Shown here piece by piece: positions 43,182 to 51,857 of a stretch of 64,000 nt of DNA. The DNA is from Thiobacillus sp. SCUT-2. GTDB lineage: Bacteria; Pseudomonadota; Gammaproteobacteria; Burkholderiales; Thiobacillaceae. A program made the translations under genes and the position numbers. The stretch lies in NCBI RefSeq assembly GCF_035621355.1, contig NZ_CP141769.1, positions 1,116,001 through 1,180,000 on the forward strand, read 5' to 3'. Below the pieces are notes generated by a model. It made no database searches. It saw only the letters and a program-made list of their open reading frames with translations, and had not been told where the DNA came from. Each line of letters opens with the position of its first letter. Position 1 is the stretch's first letter.

Positions 43182-43544
43182 ATGAGCGAATCCTCTCCCC
43201 GCAAGACCATTCCCATCCAGGACATCAACGAGGCAAGCAACTGCGCCGGCTCCGAGCCCTATGCCCTGATGGTGCTGGGCGACTCGATGCTGCCCGAGTT
43301 CGAGGAGGGCGAGATCATCGTCGTCGAACCCTCGGGCCTGGTGAAGGACGGGTCCTATGTCGTTGCCTACGTCAACGACGAGTACATCTTCCGGCAGATC
43401 GTGAAGCGCGACGGCGGCTGGATGCTGAAACCGCTCAATCCGCTGTACGAGAACATCCCCGTCGACGACATCGGCGTCGCCCGGGGCGTGGTCATCATGA
43501 AGAAGCGCCCGGGCAGGCGCAGCGAACAGAAGCGCTACGTGTGA
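43182..43544 (+). CDS. Lone S24/LexA-like peptidase domain, apparently inactive
   Basis: A 120-aa protein equal to the C-terminal half of LexA/UmuD without a DNA-binding domain. The serine motif GDSMLPEFEEGEIIVVEP is intact (Ser35), but the position expected to hold the catalytic lysine reads IFRQI (Arg71), so self-cleavage is doubtful. Basic tail RRSEQKRY. Its function is unknown; the IscR-like motif just upstream and the neighbouring gene with the same motif point to Fe-S or redox control. Confidence 0.72.
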   Translation: MSESSPRKTIPIQDINEASNCAGSEPYALMVLGDSMLPEFEEGEIIVVEPSGLVKDGSYVVAYVNDEYIFRQIVKRDGGWMLKPLNPLYENIPVDDIGVARGVVIMKKRPGRRSEQKRYV

Positions 43545-43628
43545 TTCCGGAAGGGATTGACAAACGGCGAACGGCGTCTCGGTGCCGTAATTCAATTCGT
43601 TTATGAATAAATTAACCCTACTAATAAA

Positions 43629-43660
43629 GTAGTTGACTAATTCACTCAGGTATCTAGACT
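43629..43660 (+). promoter_or_regulatory. Promoter overlapping an IscR-type-1-like operator
   Basis: -35 TTGACT (43633-43638), 16-base spacer, -10 TAGACT (43655-43660). The 25 bases 43629-43653 match the IscR type 1 consensus at 23 positions, and the arrangement (-35 inside the operator) is that of the isc operon promoter. The surrounding 43560-43660 is unusually AT-rich for this chromosome. Confidence 0.68.
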
Positions 43661-43697
43661 GGGATCGTGTCCAACGTTCCCGAGAGGAGAAATGACC

Positions 43698-44153
43698 ATG
43701 AGTGGATTGATCGCAAACTTCCCGTCCGACGGCATCGTGACCGTCAACCGGGTGATTCTGAAGCCGGAGTACACGGTCGACGACCTTCAGGAGCGGGTGG
43801 CGTTCCTGTGCGAGAACGTGAAGACCTACCATTCGGACACCGGCTTCGTCGGCGGCTTCGTCGCATTGAATTCCGGCCAGGTCTCGAACGAAGGCTCGAC
43901 CATCGGCCAGGCCGTCGGAAGCCCGCTGAAAGGCCGGGAAGCGCTGATCGTGACGTTCTGGACCGACTTCGAGAGCCACGAGAAGTCGCACCGTTCGGAA
44001 ACCTTCCAGCCGCTGTTCCGGAGAGCGCTGGAACTGTGCGAGAACGGCAACGAGGAAATCGCCTACGAGATGCTGTGGTCCGGCAAGGCCTACGGCCCGG
44101 AGGAAATCGAGGCCGCACGCAAGGCCAAGGCACATTACGCGCATGCGGCCTGA
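43698..44153 (+). CDS. Small dimeric alpha/beta-barrel-like protein with an HxxxH...E pattern
   Basis: A 151-aa cytoplasmic protein. TFWTDFESHEKSHRSETFQPLFRRA resembles the region of sulfur oxygenase reductase that binds iron; His94, His98 and Glu120 stand where the SOR ligands would be, Cys38 precedes a GFVGGF segment as in SOR. The protein is half the size of SOR, and ABM-type monooxygenases share the fold and sometimes an HE-rich helix, so the match is suggestive only. ATG 43698 is chosen because GAGGAG is 8 bases upstream; ATG 43692 is also in frame. A strong terminator follows. Confidence 0.7.
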   Translation: MSGLIANFPSDGIVTVNRVILKPEYTVDDLQERVAFLCENVKTYHSDTGFVGGFVALNSGQVSNEGSTIGQAVGSPLKGREALIVTFWTDFESHEKSHRSETFQPLFRRALELCENGNEEIAYEMLWSGKAYGPEEIEAARKAKAHYAHAA

Positions 44154-44168
44154 CGGACGCGGTTCAGC

Positions 44169-44198
44169 AAAAAACGGCGGGGAGACCCGCCGTTTTTT
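44169..44198. terminator. Bidirectional Rho-independent terminator
   Basis: Six A, CGGCGGG (44175-44181), GAGA loop, CCCGCCG (44186-44192), six T. It serves the plus-strand HxxxH gene and, in reverse, the convergent PagL-like gene. Confidence 0.93.
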
Positions 44199-44222
44199 CT
44201 TGTGGGGCAGCCTGAAGCCCTG

Positions 44223-44795
44223 TCAGAAGGCCCGCAGGTAGCGCAGGCCGATGTGGTCGATGCCCTCGTTCTCGCCGCTCACGATCCACTTGTGCGACAT
44301 GTGGTCGTAGAGGAGCGAGACGGTCGCCTGCGGCCCGATCCGGTAGCCGGCCTCCAGGCCCAGGCGGGGCAGGAAGCGGGTGCCGAAGCCGCAATCGCTG
44401 TAGAGATCGCAGCGGACCGGATCCTTGTGGAGCGGGCCGTTGTGGACCGCAACGCCGAGCAGTGCATCGACGAAGCCCTTCGGTTGCTCGTGCAGGCGAA
44501 AGCCGAGACCGGCGTATGCCGCACTGGTCTCGCCGGCAAAGTTCGCCGTCACCCCCAGGTGGGCGCGTGGCGAGCCTGGAAAGGCCAGCGGCGCGAACTG
44601 CACCTCCAGGTTCAGGTCGACGCCATCCTCGTTGTGGTCGCTGAACGGGCCATGGTCGTGCGCCAGCACGCCAATCGCCAGCGTTCTTTCCGCATGGCCG
44701 CCCGACTCCTTCGCCTGGACGGGGCCATGGAGGCCAACGCTCAGGGCCAATCCCAGAAGCCTGCCTGCTCGACGTGCAAGCAATCGATGCTTCAT
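44223..44795 (-). CDS. PagL-like lipid A 3-O-deacylase (acyloxyacyl hydrolase)
   Basis: A 190-aa outer-membrane-type protein: signal peptide (MKHRLLARRAGRLLGLALSV), alternating beta-strand pattern and the PagL C-terminal block YDHMSHKW...GENEGIDHIGLRY, ending in Phe. His165 and Ser167 correspond to the active His/Ser; the acidic residue is in GENEGID. It would remove the 3-acyl chain of lipid A. The usual Asn of HxSN is His here, an unusual change. Start at ATG 44795; the frame continues upstream to 44828. Confidence 0.75.
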   Translation of the reverse strand: MKHRLLARRAGRLLGLALSVGLHGPVQAKESGGHAERTLAIGVLAHDHGPFSDHNEDGVDLNLEVQFAPLAFPGSPRAHLGVTANFAGETSAAYAGLGFRLHEQPKGFVDALLGVAVHNGPLHKDPVRCDLYSDCGFGTRFLPRLGLEAGYRIGPQATVSLLYDHMSHKWIVSGENEGIDHIGLRYLRAF

Positions 44796-44840
44796 TTCCG
44801 GTTCTGTACTGAATGACTGGCTTCGCATAATGGCTCGGTG

Positions 44841-45863
44841 TCAGGCCGCTTCTTCCATGGCTCGCACATATTGTCCGTCGCGCGCCAGGCCGTTGAGGCG
44901 GCAGCGCTTGAGGAGCGCCCGCTGTGCGGCGGCGACATGGATTTCCTGCCCCCTCCAGGCGGCCAGCACCGGTGCCTGCAGCGCCCGTCCATACGAGAAG
45001 CTGACCTGCCACGGGTGTGCCCCCATCGCGTTCATGGCGTTCAGATGGTCGGTGGCGTCTTCCGCGCTCTGCCCGCCCGAGAGGAACACGATCCCCGGTA
45101 CTGCCGCCGGCACGTAACGCTTCAGACAACGGATGGTGGTTTCTGCCACTGCCTGCACGCCGGCCTGCTGCACACTTTTCTTGCCGGCGATCACCATGTT
45201 CGGCTTCAGCAGCATGCCCTCGAACTGCACGCGGTGGAAATCCAGTTCGGCGAACACCGCCTGCAGCACCTGCGCCGTCACCACCTCGCAGCGCTCGATA
45301 CCGTGGGCGCCGTCCATCAGCACTTCCGGCTCCACGATCGGCACCAGCCCGGCCTCCTGGCATAGCGCAGCGTAGCGCGCCAGCGCGTGGGCATTGGCGC
45401 GGATGCCGAACGCCGAGGGAAGATCGCGTTCGTCGATCTCGATCACCGCCCGCCACTTGGCGAACTGGGCGCCCAGCTGCTTGTATTCGGCGAGCCGCTC
45501 GCGCAGGCCGTCGAGGCCCTCGGTCACCTTGTCGCCGGGGCAGAGGGCCAGCGCCTTGGCGCCCTGGTCGACCTTGATGCCCGGAATGATGCCGCGGCCC
45601 GCCAGCAGTTTGGGAAAGGGGACGCCCTCGCGCGTGCACTGGCGCAGGGTTTCGTCGAACAGGATGACGCCACCGACATAGCGTTCGATGCCGTCGGCGG
45701 TGAACAGGATTTCGCGGTAGCGCCGGCGGTTTTCCTCGGTGGATTCGACCTGGATGCTGTCGAAACGCTTCTTGATGGTGGGGCTGCTTTCGTCCGCAGC
45801 CAGTACGCCTTTCTGCCTGGCGACAATGGCGTTCGCCACGGACTTGAGTTCGTCTAGGTTCAT
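44841..45863 (-). CDS. Fructose-bisphosphate aldolase, class I
   Basis: A 340-aa class I (Schiff-base) aldolase like animal enzymes: GVLAADESSPTIKKRF, the GIKVDQG segment, EPEVLMDG, LLKPNMVIAG with the Schiff-base lysine, and VFLSGGQSAEDATDHLN. Class I aldolases are a minority in proteobacteria and occur in thiobacilli, methylotrophs and phototrophs. It probably works in the Calvin or gluconeogenic direction together with the PPi-PFK at 54 kb. It is divergent from miaA. Confidence 0.93.
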   Translation of the reverse strand: MNLDELKSVANAIVARQKGVLAADESSPTIKKRFDSIQVESTEENRRRYREILFTADGIERYVGGVILFDETLRQCTREGVPFPKLLAGRGIIPGIKVDQGAKALALCPGDKVTEGLDGLRERLAEYKQLGAQFAKWRAVIEIDERDLPSAFGIRANAHALARYAALCQEAGLVPIVEPEVLMDGAHGIERCEVVTAQVLQAVFAELDFHRVQFEGMLLKPNMVIAGKKSVQQAGVQAVAETTIRCLKRYVPAAVPGIVFLSGGQSAEDATDHLNAMNAMGAHPWQVSFSYGRALQAPVLAAWRGQEIHVAAAQRALLKRCRLNGLARDGQYVRAMEEAA

Positions 45864-46009
45864 CGGTTGCGACCCTCCGGTAGGGATAAGAGAGCAGGGA
45901 CCCGCTATTGCCCCGCATGTTCACTCTAGACCCTGATCTCTGCGCTTCATCCAGGATTCGCCCGCGCGACCGCACGTGGCGCCCGGCAGGCTGGGGGATA
46001 ATCGTCCCC

Positions 46010-46957
46010 ATGCCTCCTCCCAGCGTTTCCCCCGCCATTTTCCTCATGGGCCCGACCGCCTCGGGCAAGACCGCGCTCGCGGTGGCGCTCGTCGAGCGTT
46101 TTCCCCTCGAGATCATCAGCGTCGATTCGGCGCTGGTGTATCGCGGCATGAACATCGGCACGGCCAAGCCGGACGCCGCCACGCTGGCGCGCGCGCCGCA
46201 TCATCTGCTCGACATCCGCGATCCCGACCAAACCTATTCGGCCGCTGCCTTTCGCGAGGACGCCCTGCGGCTGATGGCCGACATCGTCGCGCGCGGCAAG
46301 GTGCCGTTCCTGGTGGGCGGCACGATGCTGTATTTCCGCGCGCTGCTGCAGGGGCTGGACGACCTGCCGCGCGCCGACGCGGACGTGCGCAGGCAGCTCG
46401 ACGCCGAGGCGGCGGCGCGCGGCTGGCCGGCCCTGCACGCCGAACTCGCCCGGATCGATCCGGTCACCGCGGCGCGCCTCGCGCCCAACGATTCGCAGCG
46501 CATCGGCCGTGCACTCGAGATCTACCGGCTGACCGGCAGACCGATGGCGTCGCTTCTCGCGCGCGCGCAGGCTGAATTGCCCTATCGGCTGCTGCAGCTC
46601 GCATTGGTGCCGTCCGATCGCGCGGTGCTGCACGAACGCATCGCGGCGCGCTTCGACACCATGCTCGCCGCGGGCTTCGTCGACGAAGTCGAGCGGCTGC
46701 GCCGCCGCTACGCGCTGACGCCCGATCTCCCGTCGATGCGTGCGGTCGGCTATCGCCAGGCGTGGGCCTATCTCGACGGCGAAATCGACCTGACGCAGCT
46801 GCGCGAGCAGGGCATCGCCGCGACGCGCCAGCTCGCCAAGCGCCAGCTGACGTGGCTGCGCTCCTGGCCGGATGCGGTCGTGCTCGATTGCCTGGCGGCG
46901 GATGTGGAGGTGCAGGCGGCCGCTGCAGCGGCCCGGCATCTGGGGCGCATGGGCTGA
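46010..46957 (+). CDS. miaA: tRNA dimethylallyltransferase
   Basis: Adds dimethylallyl to A37 of UNN-reading tRNAs. The 315-aa protein shows [53 protein letters not shown] and YRQAW. The frame continues upstream to 45908, but ATG 46010 gives the standard N-terminus. Confidence 0.96.
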   Translation: MPPPSVSPAIFLMGPTASGKTALAVALVERFPLEIISVDSALVYRGMNIGTAKPDAATLARAPHHLLDIRDPDQTYSAAAFREDALRLMADIVARGKVPFLVGGTMLYFRALLQGLDDLPRADADVRRQLDAEAAARGWPALHAELARIDPVTAARLAPNDSQRIGRALEIYRLTGRPMASLLARAQAELPYRLLQLALVPSDRAVLHERIAARFDTMLAAGFVDEVERLRRRYALTPDLPSMRAVGYRQAWAYLDGEIDLTQLREQGIAATRQLAKRQLTWLRSWPDAVVLDCLAADVEVQAAAAAARHLGRMG

Positions 46958-46990
46958 AGTCGGGTCCCGAGGGTCGCGCGCCGGCGCGGC

Positions 46991-48358
46991 TCAGTCGACC
47001 GAGGTCGACTCGACCCGGGTGCGGGCGCGGCCGCGATGAAGGCGGAGGTCGAGCGTGTCGCCCGCCGCGAGCGTGGCTGCGTCCTGCACCACGCGGCCGT
47101 CCTGCCGCTGTACGATCGCGTAGCCGCGCGCCAGCACGCCGTCGGGATTGAGATGGGCGAGGCTGCTCGTCAGACGCGCCAGGGTGAGCCGGCGCCGCGC
47201 AAGCGCGCTCTCGACGGCGCGGCCGCTGCGACCGGCCAGCGCGGCGAGCCGCTGCTGTTCGCGCTGAACCGCGTGCCGCGGCGTCACCAGCTGCTGGGCG
47301 AACCGCGCCATGCGCAGCGCTTCGCGTGTCAGGCGTGCCCGCAGGCCGTTCCGCAGGCGCAGCGCCAGCTGGTCAAGGCCGTCGCGCTGGCGTCGCAGCT
47401 GTTCCGCCGGATGCACCAGGCGCCGCGCCAGATAGTCCAGGCGCTGCATCTCGCCGTGCTGCCTGCGTGCATGGTGACGATGCAGCTGGCGGGCCAGTTG
47501 CCCGAGCTGCAGAAGCAGTTCCCGTCGCACCGGGCTCGCGAGCTCGGCCGCCGCCGTGGGGGTCGGCGCGCGCAGGTCGGCGGCGAAGTCGGCAAGGGTG
47601 AAGTCGGTTTCGTGGCCGACGCCGCTCACCACCGGGATCGGGCTCGCCGCGATCGCGCGCGCCACGGCCTCGTCGTTGAAGCCCCACAGGTCCTCGAGCG
47701 AGCCGCCGCCGCGGCATACCAGCAGGACGTCGCATTCGGCGCGTGCGCCGGCGGTCCGGATCGCCCCGGCGATCTGCGCGCCGGCCCCGGCGCCCTGCAC
47801 GGGCGTCGGGTAGAGGATCACCGGCAGGCCCGGCATGCGCCGCGCCAGCGCCGTGAGCACATCATGCAGCGCCGCCGCCTGGGGCGACGTCACGATGCCG
47901 AGCCGGCGCGGAAAACGGGGCAGGGCGCGCTTTTTCGCGGGATCGAAGAGGCCTTCGGCTTCCAGCTTGGTTTTCAGTCTGAGGAAGGCCTCGTAGAGGC
48001 GGCCGGCACCGGCACGCCGGATCTGCTCGGCGCCGAGCTGGAACTCGCCGCGCGCCTCGTACAGCGACGGCAGCGCGCGGACTTCGACATGGTCGCCGTT
48101 GGCCGGCGTGAAGCCGGCGAACTGGTTGCGCCCGCGGAACATTACGCAGCGCACCTGTGCGGCGGCGTCCTTCAGCGAGAAATACCAGTGTCCCGACGCG
48201 GCGCGGGTGAAGTTGGAGACTTCGCCCTCCACCCAGAGGAGCGGCAATTGTGACTCGAGCGCGCGCCGTGCCATGCGGTTGAGCTCACTCACCGTGAGTA
48301 CGGGCAGGGGGGAAGGGCTGTCGGAGAGATCGTCCGCAAGATCCATGGCCGCGAGCAT
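46991..48358 (-). CDS. xseA: Exodeoxyribonuclease VII large subunit
   Basis: A 455-aa nuclease subunit: OB domain (VSELNRMARRALESQLPLLWVEGEVSNF), core with GHWYFSLKD, CRGGGSLEDLWGFNDE and GVGHETDFT, then a coiled C-terminus. It degrades single-stranded DNA with XseB. ATG 48358 has GGAAGGA 7 bases upstream and is preferred to ATG 48346. Convergent with miaA. Confidence 0.95.
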   Translation of the reverse strand: MLAAMDLADDLSDSPSPLPVLTVSELNRMARRALESQLPLLWVEGEVSNFTRAASGHWYFSLKDAAAQVRCVMFRGRNQFAGFTPANGDHVEVRALPSLYEARGEFQLGAEQIRRAGAGRLYEAFLRLKTKLEAEGLFDPAKKRALPRFPRRLGIVTSPQAAALHDVLTALARRMPGLPVILYPTPVQGAGAGAQIAGAIRTAGARAECDVLLVCRGGGSLEDLWGFNDEAVARAIAASPIPVVSGVGHETDFTLADFAADLRAPTPTAAAELASPVRRELLLQLGQLARQLHRHHARRQHGEMQRLDYLARRLVHPAEQLRRQRDGLDQLALRLRNGLRARLTREALRMARFAQQLVTPRHAVQREQQRLAALAGRSGRAVESALARRRLTLARLTSSLAHLNPDGVLARGYAIVQRQDGRVVQDAATLAAGDTLDLRLHRGRARTRVESTSVD

Positions 48359-48683
48359 AGCTGGTTCCTTCCGCTACCGTTCATGCACAGCCTTCAAAAA
48401 CGGTACAAAAAAAACCGATGACCCTATTGACGGCGGGCGCTATTTTATAAGTCATTGATATTAAACGGGATGGGGGGTTGTCTACTTTTTGGGCCGCGCA
48501 GCTTTTTCCTTTGGCGGCGGGCGTTTGCGGGGACCGTTCGCGCGTTTCGCACAGACTTATCCACACCTATTGTGGAGAACTCGCGCAGCCGGCCAAAAAC
48601 GCCGTCCATCGCAATTGGTGCTTGCCGAAACCCGCGCGTGAGCGCTACATTTCGCCTGATTGCTTTATCGGGAGTCGTATCCA
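48359..48683. other. Gap between xseA and exbB with paired DnaA-box-like sites
   Basis: Over 300 bases without a gene. TTATCCACA (48557-48565, a perfect DnaA box) is followed five bases later by TGTGGAGAA, an inverted copy with one mismatch. An AT-rich tract around 48410-48470 contains ATTTTATAAG and a run of eight A. No nearby dnaA, dnaN or parAB suggests that it is not the origin. Confidence 0.5.
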
Positions 48684-49289
48684 GTGCTTGCCATCATCGA
48701 GGCGGCCGGTTGGCCGGTCTGGCCGTTGATCCTGGCGTCGGTCCTTGCCGTCGCCATCATCATCGAGCGCGCCTACAGCTTGCGTTCCCAGGAAGTCGCG
48801 CCCGCGGGCCTGCTGCCTGAGACGATCAAGGTCTATCAGGAACGCGGCGTCACCCAGGAGCTCGTGACGCATCTGGCCGAAGGGTCGCCCATGGGACGTA
48901 TCTTCGCCACCGCGCTGCGGAATGCAGCGAACTCGCGCGAGGTCATGAAGGAATCGATCGAGGAATCCGGGCGCGCCGTGACGCATGAACTCGACCGTTT
49001 CCTGACCTCGCTCGGGACGATCGCCAGCATGGCTCCGCTGCTCGGCCTGCTCGGCACGGTGATCGGCATGATCGAGATCTTCGGCGCGCAGACCGGCACC
49101 GGCACCAATCCGGGCCAGCTTGCGCACGGCATCTCGATCGCGCTCTACAACACCGCGTTCGGCCTGATCGTGGCGATTCCGGCGATGATCTTCTACCGCT
49201 ATTTCCGCGCCAAGGTGGAGTCGCTCGTCGTCGACATGGAGCAGCAGGCGATCAAGCTGGTCGAAATCGTGCATGGCGACCGGAAGTAG
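48684..49289 (+). CDS. exbB: ExbB/TolQ-type proton channel protein
   Basis: A 201-aa MotA/TolQ/ExbB protein with three membrane helices: IIEAAGWPVWPLILASVLAVAIIIERA, the long cytoplasmic loop, and MAPLLGLLGTVIGMIEIF. GTG 48684 is used, with GGGAG nine bases upstream; a TTG at 48660 is less likely. It powers an outer-membrane transport or integrity system with ExbD; no TonB is adjacent. Confidence 0.9.
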   Translation: MLAIIEAAGWPVWPLILASVLAVAIIIERAYSLRSQEVAPAGLLPETIKVYQERGVTQELVTHLAEGSPMGRIFATALRNAANSREVMKESIEESGRAVTHELDRFLTSLGTIASMAPLLGLLGTVIGMIEIFGAQTGTGTNPGQLAHGISIALYNTAFGLIVAIPAMIFYRYFRAKVESLVVDMEQQAIKLVEIVHGDRK

Positions 49290-49295
49290 ATCGAC

Positions 49296-49712
49296 ATGAA
49301 TTTTCGCAAGGGCCGCCGCGAGGACTATCCGGAAATCAACTTGATTCCGTTCATCGACATCCTGCTCGTCATCGTGATCTTCCTCGCCGTGACGACGACC
49401 TATGCGCGCTTCGCCGACCTCAAGATCAACCTGCCCTCGACCAGCGCACAGCAGACGCCGACGCCACCCAAGCAGATCGACGTGGCGGTGGCCGAGGACG
49501 GCCGCTACCAGATCGACGACACGCCGATCGGCGATGCCTCGGTCGACCAGCTCGCCGCCGCGTTGAAGAAGGCTGCCGCCAACCGCAGCGACGTCGTCGT
49601 GGTGATCGACGCCGATGCGCAGGCGACGCATCAGTCCGTGGTGAACGTGATGGAAGCCGCGCGCCGCGAAGGGCTGACCCGCATCACCTTCGCCACCCAG
49701 ACCGCCCAGTAG
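49296..49712 (+). CDS. exbD: ExbD/TolR-type proton channel protein
   Basis: A 138-aa protein with one N-terminal membrane helix bearing the proton-conducting Asp (INLIPFIDILLVIVIFLAV) and a periplasmic domain. It follows exbB by 6 bases and precedes lpxK by 11. The exbB-exbD-lpxK-ycaR-kdsB order is a known betaproteobacterial arrangement. Confidence 0.93.
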   Translation: MNFRKGRREDYPEINLIPFIDILLVIVIFLAVTTTYARFADLKINLPSTSAQQTPTPPKQIDVAVAEDGRYQIDDTPIGDASVDQLAAALKKAAANRSDVVVVIDADAQATHQSVVNVMEAARREGLTRITFATQTAQ

Positions 49713-49723
49713 CGGGCACCCCG

Positions 49724-50761
49724 ATGTTCTCCCTTCAGCACGCCTGGACGCGCCGCGGCGTCCTCGCCGTGCTGCTGCTGCCGCTTGCGCTGCCGTTTGC
49801 CGCGCTGTCCGCCTTGCGCCGCCAGGCCTATCGGCGCGGCTGGCTCCGTGCGGTCGCGGTCGGCGTGCCGGTCATCGTGGTCGGCAACATCACCGCCGGC
49901 GGCAGCGGCAAGACGCCGCTGGTGATCTGGCTGGTCGCATGGCTGCGCGGCCAGGGTTTCCGCCCCGGGGTCGTCAGCCGCGGCTACGGCGGGTCCGCGC
50001 GCGGCTGCGTCGACGTCGAAGACGACAGCGATCCGGCTGTGGTCGGCGACGAGCCGGCCCTCATCCGGCACAAGGCGGGGGTGCCGGTCGTGGTCGGACG
50101 CGACCGCGTGGCGGCGGCGCGCACCTTGCTGGAGCGCCACCCGGGGATCGACGTCATCGTCTCGGACGACGGCTTGCAGCATTATCGCCTGCGCCGCGAC
50201 GTCGAGCTCGCCGTCGTCGACGCGGCGTCCGGCCTGGGCAACGGCTGGCCCTTGCCGGCCGGGCCGCTGCGCGAGCCGCCCGCCCGGCTGCGGGAGGTCG
50301 ACGCGGTCGTGCAGGTCGTGCGCGGCGCGGCCCCCCCGCGCCGCCTGGGGGCGCGCGCGGCCTGGCGCGTCGATTACCGGCCGGGCCAGGCCTACCGCCT
50401 GCGCACGCCGCACGAGAAGCGGGCCCTGCGTGAACTGCCGCAGCGGGACTGGCTCGCGGCGACGGGCATCGGCCGGCCGCACGGCTTCTTCGCCATGCTC
50501 GACGCCCAGGGCCTGCGCTACCGGCCGCGCGCGTTTGCGGATCATCATGCGTTCCGGCCGCAGGACCTGCCCGCGGACGGCGCGGTGCTGATGACCGAAA
50601 AAGACGCGGTAAAATGTCGCGCATTCGCAGGGCCGGACTGGTGGGCGATCGAACTCGACGTTGCCCCGGAGGCCGGGTTCACGCGCTGGCTGCTTGCGCG
50701 CCTCAAACAACAAGACGCCGGCGCGCGCGGACCGAGGGAGGAAGGACATGAAGAGTTCTGA
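49724..50761 (+). CDS. lpxK: Tetraacyldisaccharide 4'-kinase
   Basis: Phosphorylates the lipid A precursor at 4'. The 345-aa protein has an N-terminal membrane anchor (LAVLLLPLALPFAALSALR), VVGNITAGGSGKTPLV (P-loop), VVSRGYGG and VSDDGLQHYRL. The 3' end overlaps the diguanylate cyclase by 14 bases. Confidence 0.95.
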   Translation: MFSLQHAWTRRGVLAVLLLPLALPFAALSALRRQAYRRGWLRAVAVGVPVIVVGNITAGGSGKTPLVIWLVAWLRGQGFRPGVVSRGYGGSARGCVDVEDDSDPAVVGDEPALIRHKAGVPVVVGRDRVAAARTLLERHPGIDVIVSDDGLQHYRLRRDVELAVVDAASGLGNGWPLPAGPLREPPARLREVDAVVQVVRGAAPPRRLGARAAWRVDYRPGQAYRLRTPHEKRALRELPQRDWLAATGIGRPHGFFAMLDAQGLRYRPRAFADHHAFRPQDLPADGAVLMTEKDAVKCRAFAGPDWWAIELDVAPEAGFTRWLLARLKQQDAGARGPREEGHEEF

Positions 50762-51857
50762 ATGGAGCGATCGCCGCCACCCTTGCCTATGGGCGGCCGA
50801 AGGCGACGATGCCGGGTTCTGGGTGCCCGAACGCGCCGAGATCGTGACCCAGTTCTTCACCCGCTACCTGTTCTTCTCGCTGGCGGTCATCTATTTTTCC
50901 ACGCTGAACAGCGTGCCGCAGGTCCTGTTCACCATCGAACAGCTGCTGGTCGTTCTCGGCGCCTATTTCTTCGTCAACAGCTGGTTTTTCCATCTTGCGC
51001 TGCGCGAAGTGACGCTGCTGAGGATCCGCAGCGCGATGGCCGCCGACCTCGTCCTCGTCACCCTGTGCGTGATTCACGATCCCAACCCCATCCCGCCGTC
51101 GGCGCTGGCCTTCCTGATGGTGCTCCTGGGCAACGGCATGCGCTACGGGATGCGCCTGTTTGCCGAAGTCCTGGGTGGCGCCGTGCTCGGCATGGCCGTC
51201 GCTTTCGCGCTGCGCTACCGCGTGGCCGGATTCGACGTCAGCTCGGGCGACGTGTTCTTCGGCGTGTTCTGGGTGACCCTGGCGCTGTATGCCTACATCC
51301 TGATGGGACGGATCGAGGAACAGCGGCGTGAACTGGATTTCCGCAGTCGCTTCGATGCGCTCACGGGCCTGCTGAACCGCCATGGCCTGCTGGCCGAGGC
51401 CGACATCATCTTCGCCAGGGCCAGCGCTGGCACGCCGGCGACGGTGCTGTTCGCCGATCTCAACCAGTTCAAGATGGTCAATGACCACTACGGCCACGGC
51501 GTGGGCGATCGGGTGCTCGCCGAATTCGCCCAGATCTTCAGCGAATCGGCCGAAGGCGGCGTCTGCGGGCGCTGGGGCGGCGATGAATTCGTCGCACTCC
51601 TGCCGGAGGTCGACGATGCCGGCGTGCGGCAGATCTTCGAGCGGGTCCGCAGCCGCACCGAAGCATGGAGCGCCAGCAACGGCCTGCCGATGGCCGTGAG
51701 CCTGGGCGTCGCCCATGCGCCGCGCGACGGCCATGACCTGATCACCCTGCTGTCGGTCGCCGACATCCATCTGTACCAAAGCAAGTCGCAGCCGGCCGAA
51801 ACGCCCGCTGCGTTTCCGATCTACAGGACGCTCAACGATGAACCCCAAGCTACTTGA
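50748..51857 (+). CDS. Membrane-bound diguanylate cyclase (GGDEF)
   Basis: A 369-aa protein with about six N-terminal helices (residues 35-180) and a GGDEF domain (about 195-355). The catalytic signature is [34 protein letters not shown] and SLGVA fit an active cyclase. There is no RxxD inhibitory site clearly visible before the GGDEF motif. GGGAGGAAGG precedes the ATG. It overlaps lpxK and ycaR, so it is made within the lipid A/Kdo operon. Confidence 0.88.
   Translation: MKSSEWSDRRHPCLWAAEGDDAGFWVPERAEIVTQFFTRYLFFSLAVIYFSTLNSVPQVLFTIEQLLVVLGAYFFVNSWFFHLALREVTLLRIRSAMAADLVLVTLCVIHDPNPIPPSALAFLMVLLGNGMRYGMRLFAEVLGGAVLGMAVAFALRYRVAGFDVSSGDVFFGVFWVTLALYAYILMGRIEEQRRELDFRSRFDALTGLLNRHGLLAEADIIFARASAGTPATVLFADLNQFKMVNDHYGHGVGDRVLAEFAQIFSESAEGGVCGRWGGDEFVALLPEVDDAGVRQIFERVRSRTEAWSASNGLPMAVSLGVAHAPRDGHDLITLLSVADIHLYQSKSQPAETPAAFPIYRTLNDEPQAT

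Noticed and set aside
48557-48579. Replication origin
   Set aside because: Only two boxes and none of dnaA, dnaN, parA or gidA nearby.
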